A stretch of 45,492 bases of DNA, from NCBI GenBank assembly GCA_016927595.1, contig JAFGMI010000014.1, forward strand, positions 1-45,492. Reading direction: 5' to 3'. A program made the position numbers and the translations under genes. The notes beneath the pieces are model-generated. The model had not been told where the DNA came from, searched no databases, and worked only from the letters and a program-made list of their open reading frames with translations. Below, one piece after another: positions 8,696 through 18,622 of this stretch; the stretch's first letter is position 1, and every line of letters starts with the position of its first letter. Source of the DNA: Melioribacteraceae bacterium (GTDB lineage: Bacteria; Bacteroidota; Ignavibacteria; Ignavibacteriales; Melioribacteraceae).

Positions 8696-9706
8696 TTAAT
8701 CGTTGAATCGCAGTGTTCCTTTCGGATCTTTTCCGAAATGTCTTCGGTATATCTCCAGGTATTTTTTGTGCAGACCGGATGGCAGTTTCTTGTTGTTTAC
8801 ATACATTTCATCCACATCAAATACCAGATTGTAATCATCATCACTGTTTTCCAGATAACCATCCTCAACAAGTTCATCATTCGTCTCATGAATGAAATTT
8901 TTTAATTTTTTCAGCTCCACTTTCAAATCCTTCATGTTTTCCTTTAACCCGCTCATATCAATTTCAAAATCTTTCATGCTTTCAGCGAACTGTTCCATCC
9001 CCTCCGTAAATCCGTTCATATTTATATCTATGTCGATTTTATTAATTTTATCCAATTCCCTCTGAAGTTTTTTCATGTTTTTTCTGAGCTTATCAGAATC
9101 GAACTTTATATGAATGTTATCATCCCCGGAATCAAAATCAATTCCATTCCAATCCCAATCTTCGTCATCCCAATTGAAATCATCTTCGTCAAATTCAATT
9201 TGTATATCAAGTTTACTGAGGGCATCTTCTAAATGCACCATACTTTCAGCTAACGCTTCCGAATCAAAATCGAAATCGAAGTCGAAATTAAAATCATCCA
9301 GGATTATTTTATGACGATTTCTGTGAGGAGTGATCTCACGAATTTCATGCCTCAATTCCGCCAGTTCATCGTCGATTTCATTATAGTCGCTTTCAATTGC
9401 CTTGATGCACTTTAAAATGTAGTCTTCATATTTATAAAGCTCATTCTCTTCAATCTGCTCTCCATCCTTGTATAATTTAATGAGTGAATCATCTTCGACA
9501 TACACTTTCCATTTTACATAATCACCTTCATATTTACTCTTGAATTTATACTTTTCTGATTGATCCGATTGATTGTGAACAGGCTCACACTCCCCGCCAA
9601 AGTGTACTCCGATATGCTTTGTATGGCTGCCCGAACACGAGACGCCAGAAAAAAGCATAAAAACAAATGCTATCGTATGAACAAATTGGTTTGCGGACTT
9701 TTTCAT
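8696..9706 (-). CDS. Acidic coiled-coil lipoprotein, function unknown
   Basis: The start is supported by a GAGGATAA ribosome binding site. The 336-residue product has a signal peptide and a likely lipidated Cys24 (GVSC). Two highly acidic stretches follow: FNFDFDFDFD (~139-148), with strict alternation of Phe and Asp, and an Asp/Trp-rich block (~172-196). Residues ~200-290 form heptad-like helices (MKDFEIDMSGLKENMKDLK). The C-terminal part (MYVNNKKLPSGLHKKYLEIYRRHFGK) resembles from memory the end of Bacteroidota M56/BlaR1-like periplasmic proteins; this is a recollection, not a search result. Alternating aromatic/acidic strands and coiled coils suggest a periplasmic binding or scaffolding role, possibly calcium-dependent. 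It is transcribed alone. Confidence 0.78.
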   Translation of the reverse strand: MKKSANQFVHTIAFVFMLFSGVSCSGSHTKHIGVHFGGECEPVHNQSDQSEKYKFKSKYEGDYVKWKVYVEDDSLIKLYKDGEQIEENELYKYEDYILKCIKAIESDYNEIDDELAELRHEIREITPHRNRHKIILDDFNFDFDFDFDSEALAESMVHLEDALSKLDIQIEFDEDDFNWDDEDWDWNGIDFDSGDDNIHIKFDSDKLRKNMKKLQRELDKINKIDIDINMNGFTEGMEQFAESMKDFEIDMSGLKENMKDLKVELKKLKNFIHETNDELVEDGYLENSDDDYNLVFDVDEMYVNNKKLPSGLHKKYLEIYRRHFGKDPKGTLRFND

Positions 9707-9750
9707 TTTATCCTCAATATTTTGTTATGCAAAGTTTTGACGATTCAACC

Positions 9751-9766
9751 TACGAAAAGTTTCGTA
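9751..9766. repeat. Inverted repeat TACGAAA-AG-TTTCGTA
   Basis: Two 7-bp arms around a 2-bp centre, in the divergent region between the acidic lipoprotein gene (starting 45 bases to the left) and the MFS gene. The arm length and position suit a small operator, but no regulator is known. Confidence 0.35.
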
Positions 9767-9854
9767 AATGTACTGATATAGACTGCCTTGAAACTGCAGA
9801 TTTTCCCGATCCATAAGTCCGAAATATTTTATTCAACTTTTCGCTAATACTTAA

Positions 9855-9862
9855 TAAATTTG
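9855..9862 (+). promoter_or_regulatory. Possible Bacteroidota-type -7 element for MFS gene
   Basis: TAAATTTG matches the TAnnTTTG consensus. The matching -33 TTTG is only partial (TTTTCG region), so support is weak. A start near 9869 would give a leader of about 23 bases. Confidence 0.3.
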
Positions 9863-9891
9863 AAACTCATTTCATAAATTGTTTCCAACGT

Positions 9892-11073
9892 ATGAACCCC
9901 TGGAAGGGACTTAAAAATATTCCGCGGAACGTGTGGCTGATTTCAATCACCACTCTCATAAATAGATCCGGGATGATGGTGCTGCCGTTTCTGGCGTTAT
10001 ATCTTACACAAGAGATGGGAGAAACTCCGGGCAGGGCGGGATTTGTACTCACGGTTTACGGACTGGGTTCACTTGTATCAGCACCGTTTACAGGGAAGCT
10101 TAGCGATAAAATAGGCGCAATGAACCTGATGAGGGTTTCTTTGTTTTCATCTGGCATAGTTTTATTACTGTTTCCCCTGTTCGATAATTACATCGGGATA
10201 TTGTTTATTAGTCTGTTGCTTTCACTTGTTACCGAAGCATTCCGCCCTGCGAGCATGGCGTTTTTATCTGATCAAACCGAAGCTGAAATGCTGAAACCCG
10301 TATTCGCAGTATACAGGCTTGCAATAAATCTGGGAATGAGTATCGGACCGGTTGCAGGGGGAATTTTAACATCAATCGATTTTGATTTATTATTTTATGC
10401 AGACGGTATAACCACTCTGATGGCGGGTGTTTTTTTATTATTTGCTAAGTGGGAAAAGTGTGAGCATCATTCGGATAGTAAAGATGTTATTAAAGTTAAA
10501 GAGATCGTTCCAGCTTTCAAAGACGGAAGATTACTATATTACCTTTTCTGTCTGCTTCCTGTTACAATGGTTTTCTTCCAGCACATGAGCACAATGCCTC
10601 TTTTTCTTGTTGAGGAACTTGGTTATGCGCGTACTACCTTCGGGATATTTGTATCTGTCAACACTGTACTTATAATAATTTTCGAAGTTCCTCTGAACAC
10701 ATATATGGTTAACTGGAAGAACTGGAGGCTCTTAAGTATCGGCTCACTATTGACGGGTATCGGCTTTGGCGGGCTGGCTTTTTTTCATTCGTTACCCGGA
10801 ATTGTTTTCACTATAGTTGTCTGGACTTTTGGTGAAATGATTTTTTTTCCGGCGGCTTCATCATACATTGCAGAACTAGCACCCAAAGGACGTAGGGGGG
10901 AATACATGGGATATTTTCAGCTGCTCTTCAGCACCGCCTTCACTACTGCGCCCTGGCTGGGTGCAACGATCTTTGCCGAATTCGGTTCATTCACTTTGTG
11001 GATTGGTACCTTTTTGTTCAGCCTAATCTCCGCATTATTTATCTTGAAACTCAGGCACGACAAGTCCAAATAA
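9892..11073 (+). CDS. Major facilitator superfamily transporter
   Basis: A 393-residue integral membrane protein with about 12 predicted helices. The MFS loop 2-3 motif A is present as GKLSDKIGA (residues 68-76), and a second, weaker copy (APKGRRGEYMGYFQ) lies late in the C-terminal half. The N-terminal part (NRSGMMVLPFLALYLTQEMG) resembles the MdtH/YfcJ-like drug-efflux group. The substrate cannot be read from the sequence; efflux of a small hydrophobic compound is the usual role. It is monocistronic: the acidic lipoprotein gene is divergent and 173 bases with two hairpins separate it from the next gene. There is no clear ribosome binding site. Confidence 0.9.
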   Translation: MNPWKGLKNIPRNVWLISITTLINRSGMMVLPFLALYLTQEMGETPGRAGFVLTVYGLGSLVSAPFTGKLSDKIGAMNLMRVSLFSSGIVLLLFPLFDNYIGILFISLLLSLVTEAFRPASMAFLSDQTEAEMLKPVFAVYRLAINLGMSIGPVAGGILTSIDFDLLFYADGITTLMAGVFLLFAKWEKCEHHSDSKDVIKVKEIVPAFKDGRLLYYLFCLLPVTMVFFQHMSTMPLFLVEELGYARTTFGIFVSVNTVLIIIFEVPLNTYMVNWKNWRLLSIGSLLTGIGFGGLAFFHSLPGIVFTIVVWTFGEMIFFPAASSYIAELAPKGRRGEYMGYFQLLFSTAFTTAPWLGATIFAEFGSFTLWIGTFLFSLISALFILKLRHDKSK

Positions 11074-11087
11074 AAGCCAGTATAAAT

Positions 11088-11152
11088 TTGTCCGCTAACG
11101 GACAATGATATACTGAATACGTACACAATTCTCTTTTTGGACTTCTAGTCCA
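11088..11152. repeat. Two successive short hairpins after the MFS gene
   Basis: The first is TTGTCCG-CTAA-CGGACAA at 11088-11105, the second TGGACT-TCT-AGTCCA at 11138-11152, preceded by a T run. Neither is followed by a long T tract in the + direction, so termination is uncertain; together they may still end MFS transcription. Confidence 0.45.
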
Positions 11153-11246
11153 GTTTATAATGAGTTAATAAAACAATTTTTTTAACTTGTAAAATCTCAA
11201 TTTCCGGTATGAAAATTGGATCAATCCATCAAACACTGGAACAATT

Positions 11247-13691
11247 ATGTTGAAAAATTACTTTCTCATTTCCTTCAGAAGTCTGAAAAAAGAAAAATCA
11301 TTTACGGTGATTAATCTTTTGGGACTTGCTGTCGGCATAACCTGCTTTATAGCACTTACACTTTTCGTGCTGGATGAAATTGGTTACGATACATTTCATA
11401 AAAACACTGATAATATTTATCGTGCATATGTTCATTCGAATATAAACGGCGAGGAATCTTATAATTCCAAAACGCCTGCACCGTTGGGAGCAACGCTGAA
11501 ACAATATTTTCCGGAAGTTGAGGACTATACGAGAATAGGTTATTCGGGTATTCATCTGCTTAAATACGGTGATAAGGTTTTCAGAGAAGGCGACGTTTAT
11601 CTGGCGGATTCGAATTTTTTTGAAGTGTTTGGTTTTCAGCTTATATCAGGGAATAAACAAACAGTACTCGACCGACCGAACTCTATCGTGATTACCGAGA
11701 CAACAGCGGAAAAATATTTTGGGAACGAAAATCCTGTTGGTAAATCGTTTACGGCTGACGATAAGGACTCATATTTAATAACAGGAGTAATGAAAGACTT
11801 CCCGAAAAAATCCCACTTCAGCTGCCGGTACCTTTTGTCGATGTCGACCTACACATTTCCCGAAAACCAATATTGGCTTGACCTCTGGTACACAACGTAT
11901 GTTGTATTGAAAAAAGGAACCGATGCCGATAAGTTTGAAAAGAGTTTGAAGACTATTGTTGCTAATTATCTTGCACCTCAGGCAGAAAAAGCGCTTGGAT
12001 TTTCGATTGAAGAATTTTTCCAAAAGGGGAATTTATACGAGTACAGGTTGCAGCCTTTGACATCAATTTATCTCTATTCTCGGCGCGATCACAATATTGA
12101 TTTGAACTCTGAGTGGAGCAATATAAAATCAAGTGATATAACGTATGTTTATATTATATCAATAGTTGCTGTATTTATACTCTTATTAGCAATTGTGAAT
12201 TTTATAAACCTGTCTACAGCCAAATCCGGGAAGCGCGCGAAAGAAGTCGGGATCAGAAAAACCCTTGGTTCAGACAGATTAAGACTAATCGGACAATTCA
12301 TTTCAGAATCCACCCTTCTAGTATTTTTGGCAGTCCTGTTGTCGTTGGTCTTGTTAGAATTATTACTTCCGTATTTCAGTGCATTTCTTAAAAAAGATAT
12401 TTCCCTTGATTACTTCGGCAATATTTTTACGCTTCCACTTCTTTTGTTATTCATTTTAATTGTCGGCGTTTTAGCCGGAAGCTACCCTGCGTTTTACCTT
12501 TCTTCATTTCAGCCGGCAGCGGTTATGAAATCCGGTCATTCGAGAAGAAACAGGAAACAAAATTTTAGAAGCATATTGGTTATCGGGCAATTCGCAGTTT
12601 CTATAGTTTTAATAACGGGCACCATAATAATCAAAAATCAGCTGGAATATATACAAAACAAGAACCTTGGATTCGATAAGAATTATCTTGTCTCAATAAA
12701 TGGAATTGATGCGGTAAAAAAACGGTTGCAGCCCTTTAAAAATGAACTAGCTAAAAATCCAAATATAATTTCAATGACAAATTCCTCACGGATGTTTCAA
12801 TCGGGAGTTCCGGGAACCGGATATCTTTTCAATCAGAGAGCGGGGATGGACATTGTATCTGCAAATTATCTTGATGTGGACTATAATTTTCTCAAAGCAT
12901 TTCAGATTGAAATAAAAGAAGGACGATTCTTTTCGGAGGAATACCCAACTGATTCAAGTGCCGTGGTAATTAATGAAAGCGCAGTCAGAGAATTTAATGC
13001 GGAAAATCCTATCGGTAAAATTATTACCCGGATTGAGAACAAATCGGATTACGATACATATACAATTATAGGTGTGGTAAAAGATTTCAATTACCAGTCA
13101 TTGCATGAAACAGTTCATCCGTTATTTTTGCACCTCAGCGAAGTAAGGCAGCCCGCGGATATTCTGACTATGCGGATTGCTTCGAAGGATATCATAAATA
13201 CTTTAGAATATATTAGAAAGAAGTGGAATAATTTTTCCGATGATGAATATTTCAACTACAGTTTTGTAAACGACAAACTTACAAATCTTTACGAGAACGA
13301 GAGAAGAATGGGAATTATTACAACAGTCTTTTCAGTGATTGCCGTTTTTATTGCATGTCTGGGACTTTTCGGACTAGTTGCATTCGTAGCAGAACAAAAG
13401 ACAAAGGAGATCGGCATCAGAAAAATTCTGGGTGCGTCGGTAATTGAAATTGTATTGCTACTTTCAAAGCAGTTTACCAAGTGGGTTATTATTGCAAGTG
13501 TTCTCGCATGGCCTGTTGCTTATTATTCGATGAGAAGCTGGCTTCAGGATTTTGCTTATCGAATTGATATAAACTGGTGGATGTTTGTTTTATCCGGTTG
13601 TATTGCCCTGGCTATTGCCTTGGCAACGTTAATTTTTCATGCAATGAAAGCAGCAATGGCGGATCCGGTTAATAGTTTAAGATATGAATAA
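11247..13691 (+). CDS. MacB/FtsX-type ABC transporter permease (1 of 3)
   Basis: An 814-residue permease: an N-terminal cytoplasmic/TM start (NYFLISFRSLKKEKSFTVINLLGLAVGI), a MacB periplasmic core domain (~45-270), an FtsX block of three helices with cytoplasmic coupling helix AKSGKRAKEVGIRKTLG, a second periplasmic domain (~470-660) and a second FtsX block with AEQKTKEIGIRKILGAS, ending PVNSLRYE. The eight-helix double arrangement is the form common in Bacteroidota. Such proteins transmit ATPase motion to the periplasm for lipoprotein, peptide or drug export. A GGAAC ribosome binding site precedes the ATG. Only 12 bases separate it from the second copy. No ABC ATPase gene lies in the window. 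Confidence 0.93.
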   Translation: MLKNYFLISFRSLKKEKSFTVINLLGLAVGITCFIALTLFVLDEIGYDTFHKNTDNIYRAYVHSNINGEESYNSKTPAPLGATLKQYFPEVEDYTRIGYSGIHLLKYGDKVFREGDVYLADSNFFEVFGFQLISGNKQTVLDRPNSIVITETTAEKYFGNENPVGKSFTADDKDSYLITGVMKDFPKKSHFSCRYLLSMSTYTFPENQYWLDLWYTTYVVLKKGTDADKFEKSLKTIVANYLAPQAEKALGFSIEEFFQKGNLYEYRLQPLTSIYLYSRRDHNIDLNSEWSNIKSSDITYVYIISIVAVFILLLAIVNFINLSTAKSGKRAKEVGIRKTLGSDRLRLIGQFISESTLLVFLAVLLSLVLLELLLPYFSAFLKKDISLDYFGNIFTLPLLLLFILIVGVLAGSYPAFYLSSFQPAAVMKSGHSRRNRKQNFRSILVIGQFAVSIVLITGTIIIKNQLEYIQNKNLGFDKNYLVSINGIDAVKKRLQPFKNELAKNPNIISMTNSSRMFQSGVPGTGYLFNQRAGMDIVSANYLDVDYNFLKAFQIEIKEGRFFSEEYPTDSSAVVINESAVREFNAENPIGKIITRIENKSDYDTYTIIGVVKDFNYQSLHETVHPLFLHLSEVRQPADILTMRIASKDIINTLEYIRKKWNNFSDDEYFNYSFVNDKLTNLYENERRMGIITTVFSVIAVFIACLGLFGLVAFVAEQKTKEIGIRKILGASVIEIVLLLSKQFTKWVIIASVLAWPVAYYSMRSWLQDFAYRIDINWWMFVLSGCIALAIALATLIFHAMKAAMADPVNSLRYE

Positions 13692-13703
13692 AAGGCAGAT
13701 ATA

Positions 13704-16070
13704 ATGTTTGGAAATTACTTAAAACTGGCGCTAAGGAATTTCAGTAAATACAAGCTTCATAGTTTTATTAATTTATTTGGATTAACAATTGGTATTGCAG
13801 CTACTATTCTGATAATGTTATATATAGGTTTTCAGCTTAGCTACGATAACTTTCATGCTGACTCCGGCAACATCTACCGCATCTCGGTTAAAAGTTATAG
13901 GAACGGGGAATTAAAATACGATTCATACGAATTCGTACCGCCGCTTTCAGAAGCGATGTATCACAACTTTCCGGAAATTTCGAACTACAGCAGGTTTTCT
14001 GTATACAAGACATCTTACTTTTACCGTGATGGCGAACCTTATAAAATTTCAAATTACAGATATGCAGATTCAACTTTCTTTAAGCTCTTCTCATTCAAAA
14101 TTGTAACAGGAAGTGAAACTAAAGTGCTGAGTAAACCATTTACAATTGTTTTGACACAAAGCGAAGCAAAAAAAATATTCGGTAGTAAAAATCCCATCGG
14201 AAAAGTACTAATGATGGATAATAAAACCGGATATACAGTAACAGCAGTAACCGAAGATCCGCCCGATAATTCTCATATTGACTATAGCGCACTTGTTTCT
14301 TTTTCAACGCTTTATAATGAACCTGGTCACTACATGGATTGGAAGGGAGGCAATCAGTATTGTCACTATGTGACTCTGAATGAAAATGCAACACCCGCAC
14401 AGGTTGAAGCAAAGCTGCCCGGGTTTATGTGGAAATATCTTAATGAGGAAATGTCGAAAGTGGGAATCAAGTACGAACCGTACATGCAGAAGTTTTCAGA
14501 TATTCACTTAAACTATAACAGTTATTCGGCTGATCTGAAAATAAACCTTTCGGTTTTTACAGTTGTTGCGGCTATGATTTTATTCATGGCGTGTATCAAC
14601 TTCATTAACCTTTCAACTGCTAAATCCATACGAAGATCCGGAGAAATAGGAATAAGAAAAGTACTCGGAGCTTATCGGTCGACATTAATTAAACAACTGC
14701 TTGTAGAATCAATGGTAATTACTTTCGCCGCCGTTGTATTATCTTTGCTTCTGGTTGAAATTGTATTGCAAGTTTTCCGAGACCTGACAGGTGAAAATAT
14801 TCCGGCTTTGGACATGACAGACATAAATCACTTTTTCTTGCTGATATTGCTGTTGTTTCTTATAGGATTACTTGCCGGAAGTTATCCCGCTTTCTTCATG
14901 ACTAAACCCCAGCCAGTGAAACCGCTTCAAAATCACGAATTTTCAGGAAAGCCTAGAACAAGGTTTCGCAATCTATTAATCATTTTTCAGTTTACTATCG
15001 CCGCAGCTCTTATAATATCGACACTGTTCATCATGAAGCAGTTGTCTCATATAAGAAATTACGACCCAGGTTTTTACAAAAAAGCAATTCTGGTAACGAA
15101 CCTTTCAACAGATGAGCTTAAATTAAAGTGCAGTTTATTGAAGAAAGAAATTAGTAATTTATCGTTCGTTGAAAATAGTTCCGCAATATCGGAAGTGCCT
15201 TTTAACGGCTTCACAAGTAACGGATATTTGCCGCAGGGACTTACCGAGCCGATAATAATAAATGTTGTTGATGTAGATTCTGATTTTCTGAACACATTCG
15301 GACTCGAATTAATCCATGGAATTAATTTTATAAAAAATTCAAACGCAGATGATGAAGACTATATTATTAACGAATCATTGTCCGATGCATTAAACTGGGA
15401 CAGTGGGATTGGCAAAAGAATTGTCAGAAATGGTGTTCATAACGTGCGGGGAGTTATAAAGGATTTTAATTATGCATCGCTTTATAATAGAATTGAACCC
15501 TTGATTATTACAAATAAACCCAATGGAAACCGGTTCGATTATCTTGCAATTAAAATAAATTTGCATAATATACGTGCATCTGTAGAGCAGATCGGAAAAA
15601 TCTGGAATAATATTGCCCCGAACAATCCGTTCGAATACTGGTTTCTTGATGATGCATTCAACAACGTTTATCAAAAAGAGGAAAAATTCAGACAAACCTT
15701 CTCTATTCTGTCAATACTTGCAATATCTATTGCGTTATTGGGAGTAATAGGATTGCTTTCATTTACAACCGAGCAGCGGATAAAGGAAATTGGAATAAAA
15801 AAAGTTCTCGGTGCATCCTTGGCGGACATAATATATGACCTTACAAAATCGTATTTGATTATTATTGGCGCTTCCGTTTTGGCGGCCTGGGTAATTGCCT
15901 TCCTGTTTGTTTCGGACTGGCTCGGGCAGTTTGCTTACAGGATCGATCAATCTTTATGGATTTACATAATTTCAGGCGCAGCGGTATTTGTTATTTCTTT
16001 TGTATCAATATTTGCTGCAATTGTTAAGGCGGGCAGGCTTAACACGGCTGATGCACTAAGGTATGAATGA
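13704..16070 (+). CDS. MacB/FtsX-type ABC transporter permease (2 of 3)
   Basis: A 788-residue paralogue of the preceding gene with the same order of domains: first FtsX coupling helix IRRSGEIGIRKVLGAYRS, second TEQRIKEIGIKKVLGAS, C-terminal end NTADALRYE. It starts 12 bases after the previous stop, behind an AAGG site, so the two are almost certainly co-transcribed and could form a heterodimeric transporter with an ATPase encoded elsewhere. It is clearly diverged from copies 1 and 3 in the periplasmic domains, which argues for different partners or cargo. Confidence 0.92.
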   Translation: MFGNYLKLALRNFSKYKLHSFINLFGLTIGIAATILIMLYIGFQLSYDNFHADSGNIYRISVKSYRNGELKYDSYEFVPPLSEAMYHNFPEISNYSRFSVYKTSYFYRDGEPYKISNYRYADSTFFKLFSFKIVTGSETKVLSKPFTIVLTQSEAKKIFGSKNPIGKVLMMDNKTGYTVTAVTEDPPDNSHIDYSALVSFSTLYNEPGHYMDWKGGNQYCHYVTLNENATPAQVEAKLPGFMWKYLNEEMSKVGIKYEPYMQKFSDIHLNYNSYSADLKINLSVFTVVAAMILFMACINFINLSTAKSIRRSGEIGIRKVLGAYRSTLIKQLLVESMVITFAAVVLSLLLVEIVLQVFRDLTGENIPALDMTDINHFFLLILLLFLIGLLAGSYPAFFMTKPQPVKPLQNHEFSGKPRTRFRNLLIIFQFTIAAALIISTLFIMKQLSHIRNYDPGFYKKAILVTNLSTDELKLKCSLLKKEISNLSFVENSSAISEVPFNGFTSNGYLPQGLTEPIIINVVDVDSDFLNTFGLELIHGINFIKNSNADDEDYIINESLSDALNWDSGIGKRIVRNGVHNVRGVIKDFNYASLYNRIEPLIITNKPNGNRFDYLAIKINLHNIRASVEQIGKIWNNIAPNNPFEYWFLDDAFNNVYQKEEKFRQTFSILSILAISIALLGVIGLLSFTTEQRIKEIGIKKVLGASLADIIYDLTKSYLIIIGASVLAAWVIAFLFVSDWLGQFAYRIDQSLWIYIISGAAVFVISFVSIFAAIVKAGRLNTADALRYE

Positions 16071-16154
16071 TATATATTTTATCACCGGCACTTTTAAGAA
16101 GCTTTTTTATATTCCTATACAACATATTGTCATTTATAGTAGTCTAAATCATAT

Positions 16155-16168
16155 CTTGTAAATACAAG
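16155..16168 (+). promoter_or_regulatory. Palindrome CTTGTA-AA-TACAAG before third permease
   Basis: A perfect 6-bp inverted repeat with a 2-bp centre, ending two bases before the GGGG ribosome binding site of the third permease gene. It could be an operator or an RNA hairpin affecting translation; nothing else supports either reading. Confidence 0.3.
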
Positions 16169-16176
16169 CCGGGGAT

Positions 16177-18546
16177 ATGATGTTTATACACTTCGTTAAG
16201 ATAGCTCTTCGAAACATATTCAGACAAAAAGCTTACTCGTTTATAAACATAACGGGACTTGCTCTGGGGATGGCTTGTTCGATTCTTATTCTGCTTTGGA
16301 TAGATGACGAGCTGAGTTACGACAAATTCCATAAAAATATTAACAACCTTTACCGTGTCGAGGAAGACCAGCATTACGCCGAAGGTGTATTTCATGTTAC
16401 GGTTACGCCGTTTCCTTCAGCCCCGGTCTTCAAGGAAGAAATTCCGGAAATAGTAAACGCAGCAAGATTTAACTGGTACGGCGAAACTGCGGTTAAGTAT
16501 GTTGATAAATCCTTTATTGAAGGAAATATAGTTGCCGCAGATCCATCTTTTTTCGACATGTTTACTTACGACTTTGTAATGGGGAATAATTTCAGCGATA
16601 ACCTGTATGAAATTATACTAACCAGAGATATTGCGGATAAATATTTCGGGAAGGAAAATCCTATCGGCGAAACAATTACAATCAATAACGAGTTTGATGT
16701 TAAAATTGTAGGTGTAATTGAGAATATACCAAATAATTCCACTTACACTTTCGATATGATGATGCCATTCGAAATTCTCAGAGAACACAGTTACTGGAGC
16801 GACAATTGGGGAAGTAATTCAATCCGTACATTCGTGCAATTGGCTCCCGGCAGCAGCATTACATCTGTTAATGAAAAAATGAATATAGTATTAAAGCGGG
16901 AAAATCCCGATACAGTCACCGAATTTCTGCTTTTCCCATACAAAGATTTGCACCTTTACTCTTACTGGGGATATTCCAGCGGTTCCGAGGATGCTTTGTA
17001 CCTTTATATATTCGGTATTGTGGCGGTATTTGTTGTATTGCTCGCATGTATTAACTTTATGAATCTTTCCACTGCAAGATCAGCGGGACGTGCTAAAGAA
17101 ATAGGAATGCGCAAAGTTACAGGCGCATTGCGTGGTGCGCTTGTGAGACAGTTCTTCGGCGAATCGATAATAACTGCATTCATTGGAATGATATTCGCAC
17201 TGGTTCTTGTCTTACTGATGCTCGAACCTTTCAACAACATCACCGGCAAAAAAATTTCATTCAGTATATTCGGCAACATTGAATTTATAGGGGTGTTGGC
17301 TCTAATAACTCTTCTGACGGGTATTCTTGCCGGTTCTTATCCCGCCATATTTCTATCAGGCTTCAAACCGGTAAAGGTTCTGAAGGGGAACACATTACAG
17401 GGCAACAATACAAAACGTTTTAGACAAATACTTGTAGTATTTCAGTTCAGCATATCAATTATCTTGATCATAGGAACGGTGTTCGTTTATATGCAGCTTA
17501 GTTATATGCGCACAAAGGATCTTGGCTTTAATAAAGAACAGATTGTTTATGTGTACCTTAAAGGTCCGCAGCGTGAAAAATATGAGATTATTAAAAATAA
17601 TTTGGCGACAGTACCGGGCGTTCTAAATATTACGGGATCAGGTCATCGACCCGCGCAAATAGGAAGTAATTCGGGGGGAGCTGAATGGGAAGGGAAAGAT
17701 CCCGAAAAGTCAGTACTAATAAGCCATACATCAGTTGATTACGATTATATAGAAACGCTGCAGATTAAAATGAAAAGCGGAAGAAGTTTCTCTCGTGAAT
17801 ATTCGGATGCAATTAATGACTCGTCTGAGTTTGGAAGTATAGTTATTAATGAAGAGCTTGAAAGACTTATGGGAGGCGGGTCGGCTGCAGGTAAACACAT
17901 TAAATTCTGGGGTGCAGATCTGACAATAGTCGGCGTGATGAATGATTTTCATTTTACAAGTGTTGAAACAAAAATTCCACCCCTGATTCTCTATGTTCAA
18001 CCCGAAAGTTCGAGTAATTTGATTATGAGAATTTCACCTGATAATATTCCCGGAACAATGGATCAGCTTGAAAAAAGATGGTCGGAAGTTACTGCGGGAT
18101 ATCCGCTGAATTTCAAATTTCTTGATGAGGATTTCGACAATAGATACCGCAACAGCGAGAGGATTTTCGATCTGCTGAAATACTTTGCCGTAATGGCAAT
18201 AGCAATTGCCTGTCTCGGACTTTTCGGTCTCGCATCATATACCGCGGAGAGAAAAACGAAAGAGATTGGGATAAGAAAAGTACTCGGTGCCGGCGAGTTA
18301 AATCTTACCGCACTCCTATGCAAAGAGTTCTTTATACTTGTACTTATTTCAAATATAATCGCAATTCCCATTGCCTATTATCTGATAGCTAACTGGCTCG
18401 AGAATTTTGCTTACCGGATAAGTCCGTCGTGGGAAGTGTTTATATTAACAGCTGTTATTGCATTGCTGCTCGCGCTTTTAACTGTCGGGTATCAGGCAAT
18501 TAAAGCTGCAGTGGCCAATCCGGTTGAATCGCTGAAATATGAATAG
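16177..18546 (+). CDS. MacB/FtsX-type ABC transporter permease (3 of 3)
   Basis: A 789-residue paralogue with the same double MacB-PCD/FtsX architecture. Coupling helices read ARSAGRAKEIGMRKVTGALR and AERKTKEIGIRKVLGAG; the end is NPVESLKYE. It is separated from copy 2 by 106 bases that include a palindrome next to the ribosome binding site, so it may have its own promoter. Two ATGs are in tandem at the start; the second (16180) would give MFIHFVKIALRN, aligning better with the paralogues. As with the others, the nucleotide-binding subunit must be encoded outside the window. Confidence 0.92.
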   Translation: MMFIHFVKIALRNIFRQKAYSFINITGLALGMACSILILLWIDDELSYDKFHKNINNLYRVEEDQHYAEGVFHVTVTPFPSAPVFKEEIPEIVNAARFNWYGETAVKYVDKSFIEGNIVAADPSFFDMFTYDFVMGNNFSDNLYEIILTRDIADKYFGKENPIGETITINNEFDVKIVGVIENIPNNSTYTFDMMMPFEILREHSYWSDNWGSNSIRTFVQLAPGSSITSVNEKMNIVLKRENPDTVTEFLLFPYKDLHLYSYWGYSSGSEDALYLYIFGIVAVFVVLLACINFMNLSTARSAGRAKEIGMRKVTGALRGALVRQFFGESIITAFIGMIFALVLVLLMLEPFNNITGKKISFSIFGNIEFIGVLALITLLTGILAGSYPAIFLSGFKPVKVLKGNTLQGNNTKRFRQILVVFQFSISIILIIGTVFVYMQLSYMRTKDLGFNKEQIVYVYLKGPQREKYEIIKNNLATVPGVLNITGSGHRPAQIGSNSGGAEWEGKDPEKSVLISHTSVDYDYIETLQIKMKSGRSFSREYSDAINDSSEFGSIVINEELERLMGGGSAAGKHIKFWGADLTIVGVMNDFHFTSVETKIPPLILYVQPESSSNLIMRISPDNIPGTMDQLEKRWSEVTAGYPLNFKFLDEDFDNRYRNSERIFDLLKYFAVMAIAIACLGLFGLASYTAERKTKEIGIRKVLGAGELNLTALLCKEFFILVLISNIIAIPIAYYLIANWLENFAYRISPSWEVFILTAVIALLLALLTVGYQAIKAAVANPVESLKYE

Positions 18547-18622
18547 AAACTAAAATAACAAATGCCTGATGAAAAATTATTTTTCGATTCAAGCATCTGC
18601 CATCTGCCATCAAATATTCTTA

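Noticed and set aside
9114-9314. Ser/Lys repeat frame (SKSKSKSKLK)
   Set aside because: It is the antisense shadow of the Phe-Asp run in the acidic lipoprotein gene.
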